Shown here piece by piece: positions 1-5,732 of a stretch of 5,732 bases of DNA. A program made the position numbers and the translations under genes. This stretch comes from Sedimenticola sp. (lineage in GTDB: Bacteria > Pseudomonadota > Gammaproteobacteria > Chromatiales > Chromatiaceae), in the NCBI GenBank assembly GCA_030590525.1, contig JAUUYI010000159.1, positions 1-5,732 on the forward strand, written 5' to 3'. The stretch's first letter is position 1, and the number at the start of each line of letters is the position of its first letter. The notes beneath the pieces are model-generated. The model searched no databases and had not been told where the DNA came from. It worked only from the letters and a program-made list of their open reading frames with translations.

Positions 1-79
1 ACGATTTCCTCTGGTATTCCACTCTTCACTATGAAAGAATCCCGCCTCATTTTGAATTAATTACCGGCAACAGCAGCCC
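1..79. other. 5' leader upstream of the transporter gene; possible tail of an upstream gene
   Basis: No gene can be assigned here. On the + strand, frame 1 is open from the window edge to a TAA at 58-60, so up to 19 codons could be the C-terminal end of an upstream gene, ending 19 bases before the transporter start. Frame 3 is also open, up to a TGA at 141-143, but that would need a 64-base overlap with the transporter. An AT-rich palindrome (AATTAATT, 55-62) lies just upstream of the start. I see no convincing -35/-10 pair and no Shine-Dalgarno sequence, so the promoter may lie outside the window. Confidence 0.3.
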
Positions 80-1651
80 ATGTTCGATATCGTCTCCAAA
101 CACGCCCCCCAGAATGTCAAAAACGATGTTCTATCCGGGTTGACTGTTGCCCTTGCCCTTGTCCCCGAAGCAGTTGCATTTGCCTTCGTGGCGCACGTTG
201 CCCCACTGGTTGGTTTGTATGCCGCTTTTATCATGGGGCTGGTAGCCGCTGTCATTGGTGGTCGCCCAGGCATGATTACAGGGGCGACGGGTGCCGTTGC
301 CGTGGTTATCGTCGCCCTGGTGGTACAACACGGCGTTGAGTATCTGTTTGCAGCGGTCATCTTAATGGGGTTGATTCAAATACTCTTTGGTGTCTTCAAA
401 CTGGGAAAATTTATTCGACTGGTCCCTCATCCAGTATTTATCGGCTTTGTCAACGGGCTGGCGCTGGTCATCTTTCTCGCGCAGATGGATCAATTCAAAT
501 TGAGGGATGCCAATGGGGCAGTGCTTACCGATGCAGCAGGTAACACGCAATGGGTAAGCGGCGAAGCCCTATGGGTCATGTCTGCCCTGATCATCTTGAC
601 CATGGCGATCATCCACTTCTTCCCCAAACTAACCAAAGCGTTACCATCAACGCTGGTTGCCATTGTCGTGGGTACCGTCGCCACGCTGGCATTTGGTTTG
701 AATACCTCAACCGTCGGTGATATGGCATCCATCCAGGGTGGCTTGCCGACGTTTCACTTTCCTGATGTACCGTTTGATCTGCAAACGCTCAAGATAGTAC
801 TGCCCTATGCTGTCATTATGGCCCTGGTCGGACTCATCGAGAGCCTGCTGACCCTCAATCTGGTAGATGAACTTACGGAAACTCGCGGTCAGCCAAATCG
901 TGAATGTTTTGGTCAGGGCGTGGCAAATACCGCCACCGGGCTTTTTGGCGGTATGGGCGGTTGTGCCATGGTGGGGCAGAGCATTATCAACATTAAATCA
1001 GGGGGGCGCGGGCGTTTATCCGGAATTTCCGCTGCTCTGTTCCTGCTCTCTTTTATTCTTGTCGGTTCCTCATTGATAGAACAGATTCCCATTGCGGTCC
1101 TGGTTGGTGTGATGTTCATGGTGGTTGTCGGCACTTTCGAGTGGGGCAGCTTCCGGCTCATCGGCAAGATCCCACCGGCAGACACCCTTATTGGTATCTC
1201 TGTCGCCGCTATTACGGTCTTTTTCGATCTGGCAATTGCCGTGATTGTCGGCGTCATTTTGTCCGCCCTGGTCTTTGCCTGGCAACATGCGAAGCAAATC
1301 AATGCGACCACCCGGACCAATCGCATGGGCGGCAAGGTGTACGAACTCAACGGCCCTCTCTTCTTCGCCTCGGTGCACCACTTTCAGGAGATCTTTGACC
1401 TGAAAAATGACCCGGATGATGTGGTCGTCGATTTCAAGAATTCCCGGGTGGCCGACCACTCGGCTATTGAAGCTATCGATAGGCTGGCCGAGCGTTATTT
1501 AAGGGAAGGCAAGCGCCTGCACCTCAAGCACCTGAGCCCTGAATGCCGTCAATTGCTCAGAACGGCAGGTGACCTGGTAGAGGTGAACGTGGTGGAAGAC
1601 CCGACTTATCATGTCGCAGTGGACAAAAAGGCATTTAAAGCAGCGGGTTGA
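80..1651 (+). CDS. SulP-family inorganic anion transporter with C-terminal STAS domain
   Basis: This is an inner-membrane permease of the SLC26/SulP family, whose members move sulfate, bicarbonate or other anions, usually by proton or sodium coupling or by exchange. The 523-residue length is typical for a bacterial member. Residues about 20-401 hold roughly 12-14 hydrophobic segments. Family signatures visible are VPEAVAFA (28-35) in the first segment, GRPGMITGATGA (61-72), ESLLTLNLVDE (254-264), NRECFGQGVAN (273-283), and a glycine-rich GGMGGCAMVGQS (290-301) leading into INIKSGGRGRLSG (303-315). The cytoplasmic STAS domain spans about 418-515 and includes VADHSAIEAID (457-467), the region matching the conserved loop of anti-sigma-antagonist folds. 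ATG 80 is chosen because an in-frame stop lies at 53-55 and the N-terminus fits the family; no clear ribosome binding site precedes it. The substrate cannot be read from sequence: sulfate and bicarbonate are both plausible, and no carbonic anhydrase or sulfur gene is adjacent. Confidence 0.95.
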   Translation: MFDIVSKHAPQNVKNDVLSGLTVALALVPEAVAFAFVAHVAPLVGLYAAFIMGLVAAVIGGRPGMITGATGAVAVVIVALVVQHGVEYLFAAVILMGLIQILFGVFKLGKFIRLVPHPVFIGFVNGLALVIFLAQMDQFKLRDANGAVLTDAAGNTQWVSGEALWVMSALIILTMAIIHFFPKLTKALPSTLVAIVVGTVATLAFGLNTSTVGDMASIQGGLPTFHFPDVPFDLQTLKIVLPYAVIMALVGLIESLLTLNLVDELTETRGQPNRECFGQGVANTATGLFGGMGGCAMVGQSIINIKSGGRGRLSGISAALFLLSFILVGSSLIEQIPIAVLVGVMFMVVVGTFEWGSFRLIGKIPPADTLIGISVAAITVFFDLAIAVIVGVILSALVFAWQHAKQINATTRTNRMGGKVYELNGPLFFASVHHFQEIFDLKNDPDDVVVDFKNSRVADHSAIEAIDRLAERYLREGKRLHLKHLSPECRQLLRTAGDLVEVNVVEDPTYHVAVDKKAFKAAG

Positions 1652-1669
1652 TAGCTTGTAACCGAGCTG
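1641..1669 (+). other. imperfect hairpin across the transporter stop codon and intergenic gap
   Basis: CAGC at 1641-1644 can pair with GCTG at 1666-1669, and GGTT at 1646-1649 with AACC at 1660-1663. This gives eight base pairs interrupted by a small 1x2 internal loop and closed by a 10-base loop. There is no T-tract after it (ATTGTAATG follows), so it is not a standard intrinsic terminator. The right arm contains the only weak purine stretch (CGAG, 1663-1666) before the downstream ATG, so the structure could modulate initiation of the SNF2 gene. It may also be chance. Confidence 0.25.
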
Positions 1670-1675
1670 ATTGTA

Positions 1676-4600
1676 ATGTTGTGCTACTCCCTCGAAGATA
1701 TCCAGGCGACCTTCAGTGCCGATGTCCTGGATGATGCCGGTCTCTGCCTGGAACAGGGCCGGGTGGCAGTGCCCGATATTCGCCAGGCTGGAAGTCTGAT
1801 CACCTCCCTGATCGAATCCCCGGGGCAGAGGCCTCATCGGGTTTATATCCGTATCGAGAGTAAAACCGCTACATCCACCCGCATCCGCGGCGAGTGCAGT
1901 TGCTCCCGGCGGGGCAATTGTGAGCATGTGGCGGCCGTGCTGCTGCGGGTGCTGAGTGAAGAAGAGGGTCTGGCCGGTGACGATCTGGAAAAGGCCTTGT
2001 CCGGGGTGTCGGCACGGGACCGGTATCCCCCGGGCGTCAGCCAGCGGCTGCTCTATCTGCTGCATCCAGAACGCCCACAGGACTCGGGTGTTTTGATCCA
2101 GACGGTCAGCGCCAGACAGCTCCCGGCAGGCGGGTTTGACACGCTTTGTGATTATCAACCACCCTGGGCCGCCCGGGGACGCCCGCCCCGGTTTTTGCTC
2201 GATCTGGATAGACAGCTGCTCACAGAGCTGAGCAAGTTGCAGCCGGACCGCTTGGAGAGAAGGCGGCTGCAGGGAAGGTCGGGCGAACGACTGTTGCAGC
2301 GACTGCTGGAGTCCGGGCGCTGTTATCGGGGTCAGGCCGAGGCGGCGTTACAGCCGGGAGACTCGAGAGACTGCAGCATGCAGTGGCGGATCGATCAACA
2401 GGGAGTGCAGCACCCCCTGTTTGAGGGCATTCCACCGGCAACCTTTCTGTTTCAGCTGGAAGGCCTCTGGTATATCGACTCCGGGACGGGCGAATGCGGC
2501 AGGGTGAGGTACGCGCTGCCCCGTGAATTGCTCAACAGGCTGTTTGCCCTGTCCGATGGCATAGCAGCGGAAGATGTCCCGGATTTCAATCGGATGCTCA
2601 ATGAGTGCTTCCCGGACTCCGCATTGCCCCTGCCGAAAGGGCTGCCCATTCTTGAGCAGAAAGCGGTGAGGCCGGTTCCTTGCCTGCGTCTGACCACCCG
2701 CTCTTCAGCAACCTCAGCCGCCACCAAAACCTTCGATCTGCTGTTGCTGCGCTTTGACTACAACGGTTTGTGTTTCAGTGGGGATCAACTTTCTCAGCGA
2801 TTCGATGGCGAACAGGTAGTGCGGGTACAGCGTAACCGCGAGCAGGAGCAGGCGTGTGTAACGCGGCTCCGGTCAGCGGGTCTGGAACAGGCTCTGCCGT
2901 GGAGCGGAGATATTGAAGATGAGGCCTTCCATTTCCCAGCCGGCGCCGATGCCTGGATCGATTTTCAGCTGGGGATGCTGCCCCGGTTGAAGAAGGAGGG
3001 GTGGCGTATCGCATTCGATGCAGATTTCCGCCACCGCCTGGCACAGGTGGAGAGCTGGCATGGTCGGCTCGAACCTCAGGCGAGGCATGAGTGGTTCGAT
3101 GTCACTCTTGGCATTCAGGTGGATGGTGAGCGTATCAACCTGCTGCCTGTGCTGGTGGCCTGGTTACGGAGCGCCTCGCCAGCCCTGCGGCGCAATTGGA
3201 CAGCAGAGAGGCCACTCATCGTTCCCCTCGAAGATGGACGCAGGGTGGCGATCCCCTCCAGTCGTGTGCAGCATATCCTGGATACCCTGTTCGAACTGCT
3301 GCAGGAGGGCGCTTTGGATGATGCGGGTCGATTGCCCCTCAGCCATATTCGATTGGCCCGCCTGGCGGAACTTGTGGAGGAGGATGGTGCGCCAGCGATC
3401 GCCTGGAGCGGGGAAGTGGAGCTGTGCACCCTGGCCGAGCGTCTGCAGGGTGTGGACCGGATAGAGGATGTGATCCCACCCAAAGGGCTGCGGGCCCGCT
3501 TGCGGGACTACCAGCAGCAGGGGCTCGCCTGGCTGCAGTTTCTGCGGGAATACCGTTTGGCCGGCGTGCTGGCCGATGACATGGGGCTGGGAAAGACGGT
3601 GCAGACTCTGGCCCATCTGCTGCTGGAGCAGGAGCAGGGGCGCATGGACCGGCCAAGCCTGGTGGTGGCCCCCACCAGTCTGATGGTCAACTGGCAGCGT
3701 GAGGCCAGTCAGTTTGCGCCAGACCTGCGGGTGCTGCTGTTACATGGACCTGAGCGCCATACACGGTTCCAGGCGATCGCCGATCATGATCTGGTGCTCA
3801 CCAGTTACCCACTACTGCTCAGGGATCGGGATAGGCTGCTGGAGGAGGAGTATCATCTGCTGGTCCTGGACGAGGCACAGAGCATCAAGAACCCGAAGAC
3901 CCGGGCCAGCCGGGTGGTCCGGGAGCTGAATGCACGGCACCGACTCTGTCTTACCGGCACGCCCCTGGAAAACCATCTGGGGGAGCTCTGGTCCCTGTTC
4001 GATTTCCTGTTGCCCGGCCTGCTGGGGAACGAAAGGCAGTTTCAGCGCGTGATGCGCATCCCGATCGAAAAAGAGGGGGATGAAGCGGCCGCCGAACGCC
4101 TGGCAAAGCGCCTGCGTCCATTCATGTTGCGGCGTACCAAGCAAGCGGTGCTGCGGGAACTCCCCGCCAGGACCGAGATCATCCGCAACGTGGAGCTGGA
4201 GGGAGAACAGCGGGAGCTCTATGAGAGTGTTCGCCTGGCCATGCATGAACAGGTGCGTGAGGCGATTGCTGAATCCGGCTGGGGCCGCAGCCATATCATG
4301 GTGCTGGATGCGTTACTGAAGCTGCGCCAGATCTGCTGCGATCCCCGTCTGGTGAAACTGGAGGAGGCGCGCCGGGTAAAAGGCTCGGCCAAGCTGGAGC
4401 TGTTGATGGAGCTGCTGCCGGAGATGATCGAGGAGGGGCGGCGGGTGCTGCTCTTCTCCCAGTTTACCGGGATGCTGGCCCTGATCGAGGGCAGCGTGAA
4501 GGCGGCCGGCATCGACTATGTGAAGCTGACCGGCCAGACCCGGGACCGGGCCGCGCCGGTGGACCGTTTCCAGAATCGGGAGGTGCCGCTGTTTCTCATC

Positions 4601-4897
4601 AGCCTCAAGGCGGGGGGGACAGGCCTTAATTTGACCGCTGCCGATACTGTGATCCACTACGATCCCTGGTGGAATCCAGCGGTGGAGCGCCAGGCCAGTG
4701 ACCGCGCTCACCGTATCGGTCAGCAGAACCCGGTGTTCATCTACAAGCTCATCACTGCGGGTACGGTTGAGGAAAAGATTCAGGCGATGCAGGCCTATAA
4801 ACAGGCCCTGGCCGATAGTCTGTTCGAACGGGGCGGGGGCTCCGGAACCCGTTGGAGAGAGGAGGATCTGGAACTGTTGTTCGGGCCAATGAAATGA
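1676..4897 (+). CDS. SWIM zinc-finger SNF2-family DEAD/DEAH-like helicase (ATPase)
   Basis: This is an ATP-dependent double-stranded nucleic acid translocase of the SNF2 branch of superfamily 2, expected in the cytoplasm acting on DNA or protein-DNA complexes. Its 1073 residues fit the long bacterial SWIM-SNF2 architecture. An N-terminal SWIM zinc finger has the C-x-C-x5-C-x-H pattern at C74, C76, C82 and H84. Residues about 100-600 form a long accessory region, with WFDVTLGIQVDGERINLLP (473-491) resembling the segment that precedes the motor in bacterial SNF2 proteins. The motor shows a DYQQQG Q-like motif (611-616), Walker A GLGKT (637-641), motif Ia VVAPTSLMVNW (663-673), DEAQ Walker B (732-735), motif III LTGTPLEN (759-766), motif IV VLLFSQF (924-930), motif V KAGGTGLNL (978-986), and motif VI QASDRAHRIGQ (1006-1016) with its arginines. 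All catalytic motifs look intact. ATG 1676 is supported by an in-frame TAG at 1652, but no strong ribosome site is visible. It overlaps the next gene by four bases. Its biological role (repair, transcription recycling or defence) is unknown. Confidence 0.96.
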   Translation: MLCYSLEDIQATFSADVLDDAGLCLEQGRVAVPDIRQAGSLITSLIESPGQRPHRVYIRIESKTATSTRIRGECSCSRRGNCEHVAAVLLRVLSEEEGLAGDDLEKALSGVSARDRYPPGVSQRLLYLLHPERPQDSGVLIQTVSARQLPAGGFDTLCDYQPPWAARGRPPRFLLDLDRQLLTELSKLQPDRLERRRLQGRSGERLLQRLLESGRCYRGQAEAALQPGDSRDCSMQWRIDQQGVQHPLFEGIPPATFLFQLEGLWYIDSGTGECGRVRYALPRELLNRLFALSDGIAAEDVPDFNRMLNECFPDSALPLPKGLPILEQKAVRPVPCLRLTTRSSATSAATKTFDLLLLRFDYNGLCFSGDQLSQRFDGEQVVRVQRNREQEQACVTRLRSAGLEQALPWSGDIEDEAFHFPAGADAWIDFQLGMLPRLKKEGWRIAFDADFRHRLAQVESWHGRLEPQARHEWFDVTLGIQVDGERINLLPVLVAWLRSASPALRRNWTAERPLIVPLEDGRRVAIPSSRVQHILDTLFELLQEGALDDAGRLPLSHIRLARLAELVEEDGAPAIAWSGEVELCTLAERLQGVDRIEDVIPPKGLRARLRDYQQQGLAWLQFLREYRLAGVLADDMGLGKTVQTLAHLLLEQEQGRMDRPSLVVAPTSLMVNWQREASQFAPDLRVLLLHGPERHTRFQAIADHDLVLTSYPLLLRDRDRLLEEEYHLLVLDEAQSIKNPKTRASRVVRELNARHRLCLTGTPLENHLGELWSLFDFLLPGLLGNERQFQRVMRIPIEKEGDEAAAERLAKRLRPFMLRRTKQAVLRELPARTEIIRNVELEGEQRELYESVRLAMHEQVREAIAESGWGRSHIMVLDALLKLRQICCDPRLVKLEEARRVKGSAKLELLMELLPEMIEEGRRVLLFSQFTGMLALIEGSVKAAGIDYVKLTGQTRDRAAPVDRFQNREVPLFLISLKAGGTGLNLTAADTVIHYDPWWNPAVERQASDRAHRIGQQNPVFIYKLITAGTVEEKIQAMQAYKQALADSLFERGGGSGTRWREEDLELLFGPMK

Positions 4898-5732
4898 GTG
4901 ATGGAGAGAGGGAAAAAGACGTCCGGCGAGCCATTGATCAGCTGCTCCTGGAGCAGGGCATCTATACCCCGCTGGAGTTGCTGTTGCTGGAGGGTCGGCT
5001 GTCGTATGCCGATTACGAGGCCTGGCGGACGGGAGAGCCTGCTTTTCTGGATGCGTTGCTGTTCGGCGACCCGGAGCAGAGCCGTGCATCTCTTGAGCAG
5101 GGGGCGGCCTATGCGCTGAACCTCGGGTTGGAGCCCGTTCCCTTCACTTACACCAAATGGGAAGGTGGTGCGGGCAGAGAGCTGCGTTTCAGCCCGGATT
5201 CTGTTTTTGACCGGCTGTTTCACACCCGCTACTGCAAGCCTGCAGATGCACCGCAGCTGGACCTGTTCATGGACGCTACCGGCGTCACCCTGGTGAATGG
5301 TGTCATCGCTGCACTGACGGAGAGGGATTCTGCTGAGGCCCGCCGGTTGCTTGAGCGCCTGTTCGATGCGGATCCGGGTAACCACCAGATCGGGGATCTG
5401 GAGCTATTGGTGAATGCGGCGGAGGAGCTGCATCTGCCGGTGGAGGATGCATCTGCTGAGTTGGACTGGCTGGAGCAGGAGTTGATGCCGTTGGCAGGCG
5501 ACAAACTTGGCTCCGGCAGTCGGGACTTCCAGGCGCCCTTCTGGAAGCGACTGGTCAAGGTGCTGAAGGATGAACCTTTCGATCCTGACCACCCCAAACT
5601 GCATGCAAGCTATCTGGCGATCCAGCTGGAAGACTGGGACATGGTGCAGCGGACCATCGAGTCGGGAAGGGATTGGAGCGAGGAGCCCATGCTGCTGCGC
5701 CGGTATGCCCGGGCCGCCGGACGACTGCAGCA
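4894..5732 (+). CDS. hypothetical protein, translationally coupled to the SNF2 gene (3' truncated by the window)
   Basis: An open frame starts at ATG 4894, overlapping the SNF2 stop in an ATGA arrangement, and stays open to the window edge: 279 complete codons plus two bases. The start has no good Shine-Dalgarno sequence, which suggests translational coupling. I do not recognise the family. The visible product is acidic, rich in Leu, Glu and Asp, with no signal peptide or membrane segment, so it should be cytoplasmic. Most of it looks alpha-helical. An N-terminal part runs about 1-75. A less helical segment with several aromatic residues follows at about 80-130 (PFTYTKW at 83-89, RLFHTRYCK at 107-115, LDLFMDATG at 122-130). 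Helical stretches after 135, such as ARRLLERLFDADPGN (149-163) and SYLAIQLEDWDMVQRTIESG (239-258), are loosely TPR-like in spacing, but no consensus TPR is proven. Codon use and GC richness resemble the SNF2 gene. The tight coupling suggests a partner or regulator of the ATPase; that is inference. Confidence 0.85.
   Translation, partial: MSDGEREKDVRRAIDQLLLEQGIYTPLELLLLEGRLSYADYEAWRTGEPAFLDALLFGDPEQSRASLEQGAAYALNLGLEPVPFTYTKWEGGAGRELRFSPDSVFDRLFHTRYCKPADAPQLDLFMDATGVTLVNGVIAALTERDSAEARRLLERLFDADPGNHQIGDLELLVNAAEELHLPVEDASAELDWLEQELMPLAGDKLGSGSRDFQAPFWKRLVKVLKDEPFDPDHPKLHASYLAIQLEDWDMVQRTIESGRDWSEEPMLLRRYARAAGRLQ

Noticed and set aside
5..35. Possible sigma-70 promoter (TTTCCT near 5-10 with TATGAA at 30-35)
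   Set aside because: Both boxes match consensus poorly and the 19-base spacing is long, so this is not distinguishable from chance.
3..143. Frame 3 open stretch at the left edge as the end of an upstream gene
   Set aside because: It would overlap the well-supported transporter gene by 64 bases, and the overlapping part reads as a shadow. A tail ending at the frame 1 TAA (58-60) is simpler, though neither is proven.
1641..1675. Rho-independent terminator between the transporter and SNF2 genes
   Set aside because: The stem is short and imperfect, and no T-run follows it.
1499..2158. 219-codon minus-strand open frame spanning the transporter-SNF2 junction
   Set aside because: It is antisense to the STAS domain end and the SWIM finger, both clearly coding on the + strand, and its translation shows no family motif.
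4313..5089. 258-codon open frame on the minus strand
   Set aside because: It lies opposite the conserved C-terminal helicase motifs of the SNF2 gene and the start of the third gene. Its product is Pro, Gln and Arg rich with no recognisable domain, as expected of an antisense shadow in GC-rich coding DNA.
4898..5119. 73-codon + strand open frame just after the SNF2 stop
   Set aside because: It is in a different frame from the frame opened at ATG 4894, which continues uninterrupted for at least 279 codons and has protein-like composition. The short one is Arg, Cys and Trp rich, typical of an out-of-frame reading.

Overview
The window looks like a bacterial chromosome segment, most likely from a gammaproteobacterium. 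This is inferred from the protein style and dense same-strand packing; there is no rRNA or other phylogenetic marker. All three supported genes read on the + strand and cover almost the whole window. No tRNA, rRNA, CRISPR array, insertion sequence or phage gene was seen.

Layout: (1) Positions 1-79 are a short 5' leader or the tail of an unseen upstream gene. (2) Positions 80-1651 encode a complete SulP-family anion transporter with a C-terminal STAS domain. (3) A 24-base gap follows, with an imperfect hairpin spanning the stop codon of the transporter. (4) Positions 1676-4897 encode a complete 1073-residue SNF2-family ATPase with an N-terminal SWIM zinc finger and all the classical helicase motifs. 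(5) From 4894 a third gene starts inside the stop region of the SNF2 gene (ATGA overlap) and runs off the right edge. It encodes at least 279 residues of an acidic, probably helical soluble protein that I do not recognise.

The SNF2 gene and the third gene are probably one translationally coupled unit and may act together on nucleic acid or nucleoprotein. The transporter has no obvious functional link to them, and its base composition looks somewhat more AT-rich in places. It may be a neighbour only, although the short gap would allow read-through. The least explained part of the window is the third gene and the long pre-helicase region of the SNF2 protein. Nothing here demonstrates a new system; the SNF2-partner pair is the best candidate for follow-up.
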